This document shows positions 57,684 through 64,000 of a DNA stretch of 64,000 nt, in pieces. The translations under genes were made by a program, and so were the position numbers. Source of the stretch: Enterococcus crotali (lineage in GTDB: Bacteria > Bacillota > Bacilli > Lactobacillales > Enterococcaceae); contig NZ_AYPQ01000003.1 in NCBI RefSeq assembly GCF_000633635.1, positions 27,693 through 91,692 of the forward strand, in the 5' to 3' direction. How positions within the stretch are numbered: the first letter of the stretch is position 1; the number at the start of each line of letters is the position of its first letter. The notes beneath the pieces were generated by a model that did not search any database, had not been told where the DNA came from, and was given only the letters and a program-made list of their open reading frames with translations.

Positions 57684-57970
57684 GACAACCCTCCTGGAAA
57701 ATTAAATTTTGTCAATTGAGCAATATTTTGATCGATTCGTTCAAACTCTTTCGCAACGGAATGAATATTATCACCCGCAGAAACAACACTAGTAGATAAT
57801 GCTGCTAATCCCTGTTGGTAGTTATTAAGCGATTGTACAGCTGGGGCATTTCCTGAAACATTCGTGTTAGAAGCTGATACAGAGACACTTATACTATTTA
57901 ATGCACTGGCAGACTGACTAAAAGATGCTGAAATCCCACCAGCAATACTTGAATTACTATTAACAGTCAT
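57680..57970 (-). CDS. Small WXG100-like type VII secretion partner (TIGR04197-like)
   Basis: A 96-residue, Ser/Asn/Ala-rich helical protein without a signal peptide, similar to the SACOL2603-type small T7SS effectors that head LXG operons. No WXG motif is seen. GGGAGG lies 6 bases upstream of the ATG. First gene of the four-gene cassette; all genes overlap or nearly overlap. No secretion machinery genes are in the window. Confidence 0.75.
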   Translation of the reverse strand: MTVNSNSSIAGGISASFSQSASALNSISVSVSASNTNVSGNAPAVQSLNNYQQGLAALSTSVVSAGDNIHSVAKEFERIDQNIAQLTKFNFPGGLS

Positions 57971-58103
57971 TTTGTTCCTCCCGTTTTATCATATTGTCTT
58001 ATTTAGTTTATCATATAATAAATAAAATATAAATATGATGAAACGATTAAAATCAACTGTAACTTATGATTCTTACTTTTCTAAACTAGTAGTCCGAACA
58101 AAA

Positions 58104-58139
58104 AAAGAACCGAGACCTTATGCTGCATCTTAGTTCTTT
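58104..58139. terminator. Weak hairpin left of the copy B repeat
   Basis: AAAGAAC pairs with GTTCTTT, with a partly paired inner stem. It holds the same relative position as the terminators at copies A and C but is more decayed. Confidence 0.45.
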
Positions 58140-58150
58140 CTGTGCATGTT

Positions 58151-58325
58151 ATTCTTCTACCAACCACTATGAATGATGATTGTTGTTCATAACGTTTTAT
58201 CTATTGTTATTTAGTGACTTTTAAGAAGAAAACATTCATAGCCAATCACCGAATATCATTAACTATTTTGCTAATGGCATTCATTTTGGCATTCACTATA
58301 ATTCTCATTAGCGTGGGGCGCTATA
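58151..58325. repeat. attL-like repeat, copy B
   Basis: A second copy of the 55421 repeat. The DUF1292-like start (ATTCTTCTACCAACCACTATGAATG) is less well kept, but the body is close to copy A, and TGGCATTCA occurs at 58275-58283 and 58287-58295 with the same 12-base pitch, then CTCATTAGCGTGGGGCG. Confidence 0.72.
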
Positions 58326-58400
58326 CATAGAAGTACAGGCAAAATCACTATGCCAATAGATATAATAATTTGATATAGTTCTCATTATTATTAGATATTG

Positions 58401-59069
58401 CTACTCTCCTATTTTAGCTCTATCCCATTCCGTTTTATTATAATCTCTTGCAAAAATAATGAAATATTCAATAGACGATTCTAAATCTTCTGATACTTGA
58501 TATAATATACTCTGATCTTGCCTTAAGTTATCTAATCTAAGTAATTCTATTTTTCGATGTGATTGTACTAATAACTGCTTTATTCTTTCTACATTTTCTT
58601 TGATATAGAATGCTGCATCAATTACTTGTAAATCTTCTACATTTTTACCAAAATACAATCTCAGTAGTAAATAATTTTTCTGAATTCTCGTAAGCGAATT
58701 TTCAAGATCTTCCAAGTATTTATTTATTGCTTTCGCTTCTATAAAAACTCCCTGTTCGTCGTTAAATATTGCCCAACACTCTAAATATCTGACTTGATGA
58801 TCAATAATTGAGTTTGCACATTTCATAAATACATTCGAATCATCAATATATTCAACTTCTAGCAATCTGACATTCTGAATCCAATCAATTCTTGCAGAAG
58901 CTTTGAGGTTTGCATCAATATTTTGTTGTGCTATTTCTTTTTGAATTTGAGCATTTTTCTTACTACTCCAAATCGAAGCACTTGCAGCAATAAATGCAGC
59001 TAACAAACTTACAAAAGCAGCAATGCTTCCCCACTGAAAGATACCATCTTTATCCATAAAAATATTCAT
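58401..59069 (-). CDS. Membrane-anchored protein of unknown function
   Basis: A 222-residue protein with one N-terminal transmembrane segment (about residues 13-32, GSIAAFVSLLAAFIAASASI) and a cytoplasmic, helical, charged body with coiled-coil tendency. AAGGGTG precedes the ATG. It lies between two att-like repeats. Proteins of this layout (single TM plus helical domain) occur on mobile elements, sometimes in defence, but no specific family is recognised. Confidence 0.7.
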   Translation of the reverse strand: MNIFMDKDGIFQWGSIAAFVSLLAAFIAASASIWSSKKNAQIQKEIAQQNIDANLKASARIDWIQNVRLLEVEYIDDSNVFMKCANSIIDHQVRYLECWAIFNDEQGVFIEAKAINKYLEDLENSLTRIQKNYLLLRLYFGKNVEDLQVIDAAFYIKENVERIKQLLVQSHRKIELLRLDNLRQDQSILYQVSEDLESSIEYFIIFARDYNKTEWDRAKIGE

Positions 59070-59099
59070 TTCATCACCCTTTTTTACCTAATCATACCA

Positions 59100-59529
59100 A
59101 GAGTAAGAAAAAATAGCTATAGCGAATAGTCAAAACTTCGTTACTAATAGTAGTCTAATCCGATCAAACTCAACTAGGTTACTGATAGTAACTAAGTCGG
59201 TATTTCGTGTCAGTTCAAAAGTAACGAATTGGTACTTTAAAAATATCGTTTCGTTTTATGTCCTCGTTTTCCGCTAGGTCATCCCCACTTATGAGGAATA
59301 GCAACTAGGTAGCATTTTGATACTCTGTTGAACGCTACCAATATTGGACTGGTTACTTTTCACTAGCCCTTTCTATGCCCTAACTGTTCGTTAGGTCGTC
59401 AATTTCTAATGAGCGCAAATCTCCGCTGGTTGATGGCGCACTTTTGCGCTCTCATCCTCATAGTCAGTATAGATACCTAATACTTAGAGTAGAAATTACT
59501 AGGTTCTATTTCTATCTAACTATGACACG
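59100..59529. other. Non-coding region with several inverted repeats
   Basis: About 430 bases with no supported gene. It holds GTTAC-TGATA-GTAAC (59178-59192), AAAGTA...TACTTT (near 59217-59238), and a 9-bp stem GAGCGCAAA/TTTGCGCTC (59411-59419 with 59443-59451). The density of small palindromes suggests a former replication, transfer or regulatory region of a mobile element. Confidence 0.45.
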
Positions 59530-59787
59530 CTAATTTAGAAAGTGATTGCTAGTACTAAGAAATTCTTTTTTTACCTCTAAAGCATCCAATATAAATTCTT
59601 GACGTAACTCTTGATCTATCGCCTTTTCTTGCTCTTCTAAAAAAATGATAGCTTTAGGATTCTTTAGAAACTGACTGAGAACAAAAGAACACCTCAGCGA
59701 TGTATAGCTCCCCTGTACCAAAAAGTACACCCTACTATCTGCAGTAGAACGGTGCAGCCCTTCCCTAACAGAATTACCGCTTTTCAA
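59530..59787 (-). CDS. Short hypothetical protein or gene remnant
   Basis: An 85-codon frame with a TTG start and only a weak ribosome binding site. The C-terminal half (LKNPKAIIFLEEQEKAIDQ...) looks protein-like and helical, while the frame stays open upstream of the TTG without any better start. It may be the tail of a decayed mobile-element gene. Not recognised. Confidence 0.3.
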   Translation of the reverse strand: MKSGNSVREGLHRSTADSRVYFLVQGSYTSLRCSFVLSQFLKNPKAIIFLEEQEKAIDQELRQEFILDALEVKKEFLSTSNHFLN

Positions 59788-60039
59788 CTTTTCTCTTTTT
59801 TGATTATAGTCCCCCTTACTTTGTCACCTCACCATTGATACAACAGTATTTTAGCTCAATAAGAAACCCAGTAATAACACTCAAAATATAAAGAAAACTA
59901 CAATGTTATTATGGCAAGATGGTTAACATAAATGGCTTACGGTATTCACTAATTAATAAGCTAAAAATTAATTAACCATTGTATCGTTACACTCTTTATA
60001 TTAAATTTTAATTACAAATAATAAGGAGTGATTTATTTT

Positions 60040-60546
60040 ATGAAAAAGAAATTGTTAGTAGCAAGCTGTTTGGTAGTTGTAGGGATGTTCGGGGTAACTA
60101 ATGCAGCAGAAGCGGAAGAACAAATCCCAGATGCGTTGAATTACTCTGTTACCCGTGCATTACCGCTTGTAAAAGAAGTGGAACTTAAATCAGGAGAGTT
60201 TGTTGAATTTAATGTTGGCGGATTTTCTAGTGATCAAATAGCTTCTAAATTCAAAGTGAAATATAAACTCGACACTTGTGAACCAGAAATCATAGTTGTT
60301 GATAGATTGGGTCTATACGATGGGCATTATCATCGATACAGTTTTTTTGATTTTGGTACTCAGGGAACATTCGATTTTTCTGTAAGTAATGATTTTCCAA
60401 GAGGGATAAATCATGTTGGGAAAGAACGAATCAGAGTAATAAACGTATCAACATCAACCCTAAGAATGAAAGTAGGACTATCTTCGGATATCTATGTTAA
60501 GTCGCAGGAAGTCATTGAATACAAAGATATTGATTTTAATTTATAA
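60040..60546 (+). CDS. Small secreted protein of unknown function
   Basis: A 168-residue exported protein. The signal peptide (MKKKLLVASCLVVVGMFG, with cleavage likely after NAAEA near residue 25) is followed by a beta-rich mature domain with two Gly/Phe-rich segments and only one Cys. The ATG at 60040 has AAGGAG, though at 11 bases; the GTG 60028 alternative adds four residues. It is the only plus-strand gene between the att-like repeats, apart from the integrase remnant. Role unknown. Confidence 0.7.
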   Translation: MKKKLLVASCLVVVGMFGVTNAAEAEEQIPDALNYSVTRALPLVKEVELKSGEFVEFNVGGFSSDQIASKFKVKYKLDTCEPEIIVVDRLGLYDGHYHRYSFFDFGTQGTFDFSVSNDFPRGINHVGKERIRVINVSTSTLRMKVGLSSDIYVKSQEVIEYKDIDFNL

Positions 60547-60553
60547 AACAAAC

Positions 60554-60585
60554 AAGGAGACGCTTAACGGCTATCTCCTTTTTTA
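60554..60585 (+). terminator. Terminator of the secreted-protein gene
   Basis: AAGGAGA (60554-60560) pairs with TCTCCTT (60574-60580), followed by TTTT. Confidence 0.7.
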
Positions 60586-60618
60586 TCTCGTGACTAACAA
60601 CTAACAGCACCGTACTTA

Positions 60619-60751
60619 GAAGCTGGTGCAAGTAGAAGTACACGACAGATTGCGCCATACTTCAATAAAAATGACTATAGACACCTATAGCCACTTGTCA
60701 CAAGAATCAAAAAAAACAGTTGAAAAACTGGTAAAACACTTAAATTTTTAA
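60619..60751 (+). pseudogene. C-terminal remnant of a tyrosine integrase
   Basis: EAGAS in one frame is followed, after a frame change near 60634, by EVHDRLRHTSIKMTIDTYSHL and a short helical tail ending at TAA 60751. The RLxHxSIxMTxDTYSHL block is the conserved C-terminus of phage/ICE tyrosine recombinases, including the catalytic His and Tyr region. Everything upstream is lost. It ends five bases before the TGGCATTCA arm repeats and beside the DUF1292 terminator, where an element's integrase normally sits. Confidence 0.8.
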
Positions 60752-60754
60752 CGG

Positions 60755-60862
60755 ATGGCATTCAAAATGGCATTCACTAAAACAAAAGAAAAAGCTGAAT
60801 CCTTATGTATCAAGGGTTCAGCTACTCTTTTAACTCTATTCTTCTTCTTCAGCCATGAATGT
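60755..60862. repeat. attR-like junction, copy C, at the DUF1292 3' end
   Basis: It contains TGGCATTCA at 60756-60764 and 60768-60776 (12-base pitch), the terminator at 60793-60823, and the DUF1292 3' end matching the start of copy A. This is the integrase-proximal side expected for attR. Confidence 0.72.
60793..60832 (-). terminator. Terminator of the ireB-ruvX-DUF1292 operon
   Basis: AGCTGAATCCTT pairs with AAGGGTTCAGCT (one G-U); the minus-strand tail is TTTTTCTTTTG. A diverged copy lies at 55378-55411. Confidence 0.85.
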
Positions 60863-61144
60863 ATTGAATACTTCTTCGATCATATCCCATTCAGCGTCTG
60901 TTTCGATTTGTTGTAATTCGCCTTCAGTTCCTTCATTGTTTTCAATGTAAGCATACGCTTGTAATTCAACATCTTCTTCTTCTGGAACACCAGCTGGATA
61001 AAGGAGTACGTAATTTTTACCAAATTCCTCTTGTCCGTCAACTGTTAAAAGAATTTCGTATAACGTTTCGTTTCCTTGTTCATCTACTAAAGTAATGTGC
61101 TCATGTCCTTCGTGATCGTGATCATGGTTATGTTCTTCTGCCAT
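60836..61144 (-). CDS. DUF1292 family protein (YrzB-like)
   Basis: A 102-residue acidic protein with a His-rich N-terminus ([14 protein letters not shown]) that could bind metal, then the DUF1292 core ([31 protein letters not shown]). GGAG precedes the ATG. Third gene of the conserved ireB-ruvX-DUF1292 cluster of Firmicutes. Its 3' end and terminator are duplicated at 55.4 kb, which marks it as an integration target. Function unknown. Confidence 0.93.
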   Translation of the reverse strand: MAEEHNHDHDHEGHEHITLVDEQGNETLYEILLTVDGQEEFGKNYVLLYPAGVPEEEDVELQAYAYIENNEGTEGELQQIETDAEWDMIEEVFNTFMAEEEE

Positions 61145-61189
61145 TGTTAAGCTCTCCTTTTATCTGACACTTGTTTTCTAACAAGTCGT

Positions 61190-61618
61190 TTAAATTTTAT
61201 TGCCAGCGCCATCTAGATAATTTTGTAAAATCATGACAGCAGCTACTTTATCAATTACTTTTTTTCTCTTTGCCCTAGAAGTGTTCGCCTGCTCAACCAA
61301 CATTCGTTCTGCTTGAACTGTCGTCAAACGTTCATCCTGATAAGTTACAGGTATGTGAAACAGGTCTTCGATTTGCTTGCCATAAGCCATTGATGCTTCT
61401 GCTCTTGGTCCAATCGAATTATTCATATTTTTCGGCAACCCTACAACAAAACGAGTCACTTCATATTCTTTGACTAATTCTGCTAACCGTTCAAAACCAA
61501 ATTCTTCCTGCTCCTCATTGATTCGAATGATTTCTACGCCTTGAGCTGTCCAGCCGAATGGATCACTAACAGCGATTCCCACGGTCTTTGAGCCGACATC
61601 AAGTCCCATTACTCTCAT
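61190..61618 (-). CDS. ruvX: RNase H-fold protein RuvX/YqgF
   Basis: A 142-residue YqgF-family protein ([56 protein letters not shown]). The family is a putative Holliday-junction resolvase and acts in 16S rRNA 5' maturation. Its ATG overlaps the ireB stop (ATGA), so the two are coupled. Confidence 0.95.
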   Translation of the reverse strand: MRVMGLDVGSKTVGIAVSDPFGWTAQGVEIIRINEEQEEFGFERLAELVKEYEVTRFVVGLPKNMNNSIGPRAEASMAYGKQIEDLFHIPVTYQDERLTTVQAERMLVEQANTSRAKRKKVIDKVAAVMILQNYLDGAGNKI

Positions 61619-61884
61619 CGAATAGTGATTCCATGATCAGATAAGTAATATTTAACTAGCTCTTCCATGATCTCATCCCGTTCGTGACGACGAATCAAAT
61701 TTCGAGCGTCTTGGTAACGAGGAATGTAGGCCGGGTCTCCAGAAAGTAAATAGCCCACAATCTGATTGATCGGATTATATCCTTTTTCCTCTAAAGCCTT
61801 GTATACAGTAGCCAGAGTTTCACTTACTTCCTTCTTACGGCTGTCATCAAAATCAAAACGTACAGTTTCATCTGTAAAACCCAT
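61615..61884 (-). CDS. ireB: IreB family regulatory phosphoprotein
   Basis: An 89-residue IreB protein (DUF965), a substrate of the IreK Ser/Thr kinase that tunes cephalosporin tolerance in Enterococcus faecalis. The N-terminus [14 protein letters not shown] keeps Thr4 and Thr7, the phosphorylated residues in E. faecalis. The [22 protein letters not shown] core is highly conserved. First gene of the cluster. Confidence 0.95.
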   Translation of the reverse strand: MGFTDETVRFDFDDSRKKEVSETLATVYKALEEKGYNPINQIVGYLLSGDPAYIPRYQDARNLIRRHERDEIMEELVKYYLSDHGITIR

Positions 61885-62139
61885 TTATCTACACCTCACT
61901 TTTATTCTATTCATACAGTTCCATTCTACTAAAAACAAGCCAAAACTACAAACAAAACTTAACATTTTCTGCTATATATTAAAGATTTCCTTTATTTTTA
62001 ACATAATTGACGGATTAGTGAGCGAATAAATTGGTTTTTGCAGTAATTTTGTCATCATTTAAAAATGTTTTTTTCTAACAGTTGTTTTTTTATCGTATAC
62101 TAGGTTAAAGAGATGAATACAAAATAAAGGAGTTTTTTT

Positions 62140-62758
62140 ATGTTTATTGGGATTAGTGTGATAGTTGCGGTGTTATTGATTTGTTTATTTTGGCTTTTAT
62201 TAAAACAATCGAAAAAGCCAACGGGGTTTTTAGGAATCTTGATGATGCGCCTTTGGAATAGAGTTTACCTACCTTAGTGAAGTGGACAATAACTAAAATC
62301 GAATTACCAGAGCACTCGAGCATTTTGGATATTGGTGTAGGCAACGGAATTTCCACTGCTTATCTTTTGAAACAAAGAAACTCACTAGCCGTAGTAGGCA
62401 TCGATATTTCTGAAGATGCGATCTCACAAGCAAATAAGTCTTATTCAGACAAAATGATTCACTTTGAAACAATGGATGTCCATGCGCTGACATTTGATTC
62501 TGAAACTTTTGATTTTGTAACAGCTTTTCAAACGCATTTTCATTGGGATGACTTAGATCAAGCTTTACATGAAATTCATCGTGTACTTAAACCAAATGGC
62601 ATTGTCATTTTTGCTTGTGAATCAACAAAAATAAACTACTTTTTACCGAATTTAAAAAAAACAACCGATTTTCAGGCGTATCTGTCTAAGTTTGGCTTTT
62701 CAATGATCGATCGACATACTACGAGGCAATGGGTCATGTATGCTTTTCAAAAAAATGA
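62140..62758 (+). pseudogene. Class I SAM-dependent methyltransferase, frameshifted
   Basis: ATG 62140 with AAGGAG encodes an N-terminal membrane segment and MRLWNRVYLP, then hits a stop. The next frame continues at once (VKWTITKIELPEHSSILDIGVGNG) with SAM motif I (ILDIGVGNG), motif II (VVGIDISEDAI), and EIHRVLKPNGIVIFA. One extra T at 62274-62275 joins them. At the end, one extra A in the 7-A run 62749-62755 would stop the protein at 62758, just before the terminator hairpin; as written the frame reads through the hairpin to 62813. Substrate unknown; the N-terminal TM hints at a membrane-bound enzyme. Confidence 0.78.
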
Positions 62759-62759
62759 A

Positions 62760-62800
62760 GAGCCTTTGACAAAACTAAAAATCAGTTTTGTCAAAGGCTC
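62760..62800. terminator. Terminator of the methyltransferase gene
   Basis: A perfect 16-bp stem (62761-62776 with 62784-62799). The present methyltransferase frame runs through it, which supports a missing base upstream. Confidence 0.85.
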
Positions 62801-62815
62801 TAAATTCGGATAAAC

Positions 62816-62875
62816 GATGGATCAGAAGCAACCCATTCTTATTTCTCGGGGTTAAACACCTCTGACCCAAGCTCG
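62816..62875. repeat. Second copy of the dispersed intergenic repeat
   Basis: ATGGATCAGAAGCAACCC...TCTCGGGGTTAAACACCTCTGACCC shares the CAGAAG/TCTCGGG/CTTCTG-type layout with the element at 33693-33809, in a shorter form downstream of argF. Confidence 0.45.
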
Positions 62876-62886
62876 CCATTTTATCT

Positions 62887-63822
62887 TTATAGATTTGCCA
62901 TAACTTTGACCATCAACGCCTTTTGGGCATGGAGACGATTGGCTGCTTCTTGATAAATAGCGGAGTGAGCTCCGTCAATAATATCAGCGGACACTTCCTC
63001 TCCTCTATGTGCAGGTAAGCAATGCAGGAATAAATAATCCTTTTTGGCTTGAACGACTAATCGATTATTGACCTGAAAGTCTTTGAATACTTCCTCTCGT
63101 TCTTTTTGTTCTGATTCTGCTCCCATGCTTGCCCAAACATCTGTTACTAGAACATCTGCATCTTTGGCAGCTTGAAGCGGATCATTTAATAATTCAATTT
63201 TACTACCGCTGCTTTTTGCATTCTTTTTAGCCAGTTCAACAAATTCACTCTTCGGCTCATAGCCTACTGGTGTTGCTATCGTCACGTCCATCCCCACTAT
63301 GCTTCCGCCAATCAAAAAGGAATGCGCCATATTATTGCCGTCTCCAATATACGTTAATTTAATTCCTTCAAGTCTGCCTTTTTGTTCAAAAATCGTTTGG
63401 AAATCCGCCAAAATCTGACATGGATGATGATCATCTGTCAATCCATTAATGACTGGTACTGAAGATTCTTCTGCCAGTTCTGCAACCATTTGATCTGAAT
63501 AGGTACGGATCATGATTGCATCAACATAACTAGACATCACATTAGCCGTATCTTTGACAGGTTCGCCGCGACCCATTTGTGTACTTTTAGAGTCTAACAC
63601 AATCGCTTGACCCCCAAGTTGAATGATGCCTGCCTCAAACGACATACGTGTTCGTGTACTATTTTTTTCAAAAATCATTGCCAAAATCTTACCTGCCAAT
63701 ACGCCGCGATACGCCTCTGGTTTCGCTTTGATCGCTACAGCTAACTCAATAACCGAAAGAAACTCTTCTTTGGTTAATTCAGTTAAATTTAAAATACTTT
63801 TACCATACAATGACTGAATCAT
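62887..63822 (-). CDS. argF: Ornithine carbamoyltransferase (anabolic type)
   Basis: A 311-residue carbamoyltransferase making citrulline from ornithine and carbamoyl phosphate. The carbamoyl-phosphate loop FEKNSTRTRMSFEAG, DDHHPCQILADF, DVWASMG and the ornithine-site HCLPAHRGEEV are intact. Length and lack of arc-operon neighbours favour anabolic ArgF over catabolic ArcB (about 339 residues). AAGGAG precedes the ATG. The upstream region starts a direct repeat. Confidence 0.92.
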   Translation of the reverse strand: MIQSLYGKSILNLTELTKEEFLSVIELAVAIKAKPEAYRGVLAGKILAMIFEKNSTRTRMSFEAGIIQLGGQAIVLDSKSTQMGRGEPVKDTANVMSSYVDAIMIRTYSDQMVAELAEESSVPVINGLTDDHHPCQILADFQTIFEQKGRLEGIKLTYIGDGNNMAHSFLIGGSIVGMDVTIATPVGYEPKSEFVELAKKNAKSSGSKIELLNDPLQAAKDADVLVTDVWASMGAESEQKEREEVFKDFQVNNRLVVQAKKDYLFLHCLPAHRGEEVSADIIDGAHSAIYQEAANRLHAQKALMVKVMANL

Positions 63823-63838
63823 TTACATCTCTCCTTAC

Positions 63839-64000
63839 TTTAAAAGCTTTACAGGCTCGTTCAACTTCGAATGAAAAATAGGAAAATTTGAAGTGGCGCT
63901 TTTTGCTACATCCAATTTTATCTTTTTTCCGAGAAGTTAGCCTGTGTTGCTGGATGATTTAAAAGCTTTACAGGCTCGTTCAACTTCGAATGAAAAATAG
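63839..64000. repeat. 43-bp direct repeat with 119-bp period at the window edge
   Basis: TTTAAAAGCTTTACAGGCTC... is identical at 63839-63881 and 63958-64000, 119 bases apart. On the minus strand the distal copy reads through an open frame (FEVERACKAFKSSSNTG-stop, stop at 63937-63939), which may be the 3' end of an upstream gene, so the argF-proximal copy could be a duplicated gene end. Both run into the window edge. Confidence 0.6.

Overview
The window looks like chromosomal DNA of a low-GC Firmicute, most probably Enterococcus (E. faecalis-like clade). This rests on AT-rich codon use, strong AGGAGG-type ribosome binding sites, an hrcA-grpE-dnaK-dnaJ operon with two CIRCE operators, an ireB-ruvX-DUF1292 operon, a rimP-nusA-ylxR-ylxQ-infB-rbfA operon, an alsS-alsD pair and a SagA/SalB-like secreted protein. 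The genus is an inference; no 16S gene is present. Most genes lie on the minus strand.

Layout. 1-0.6 kb: 3' end of a secreted-type nuclease and a possible immunity protein. 0.6-12.8 kb: nagA with a dre-like operator, an HTH/TPR regulator, an aminotransferase, a GH13 alpha-glucosidase, an SDR dehydrogenase with a cre-like site, an ASCH protein, tRNA-Leu(GAG), a YdcF protein, tex-sprT and a phosphatase. 13.0-15.8 kb (plus): a MacAB/YknXYZ-like efflux system. 15.9-20.5 kb: small enzymes, then an ECF vitamin transporter (T, A, S and a DUF4430 lipoprotein; possibly corrinoid) whose ATPase is broken by two one-base deletions. 20.8-31.2 kb: a WYL regulator, the heat-shock operon, hemW, and mgtA behind an M-box magnesium riboswitch. 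31.2-34 kb: a possible small RNA, two tandem LysR regulators and a tiny lipoprotein. 34.3-43.3 kb: ribF, truB, a CAP-domain secreted protein and the nusA-infB operon. 43.6-50.5 kb: a CPBP protease, rnhC, alsS-alsD and a frameshifted GH3 glycosidase. 50.8-53.8 kb (plus): a second M-box, this one leading into a small basic protein and two SEDS (FtsW/RodA) proteins.

53.9-60.8 kb is the accessory region. It carries a complete type VII (LXG) toxin cassette (small partner, coiled-coil partner, LXG toxin, immunity candidate), orphan proteins and an integrase remnant. It is bounded by duplicated copies of the 3' end and terminator of the DUF1292 gene, each associated with a pair of TGGCATTCA repeats at a constant 12-bp pitch. 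That is the architecture expected of attL/attR for a tyrosine recombinase, with two left-type copies (55.4 and 58.2 kb) and one right-type copy (60.8 kb). 60.8-64 kb: DUF1292, ruvX, ireB, a frameshifted methyltransferase, argF and the start of a 119-bp-period direct repeat.

At least seven apparent one-base deletions, mostly in A/T runs, break otherwise intact genes. This suggests residual homopolymer errors in the assembly, although slippage or real decay cannot be excluded by reading alone.
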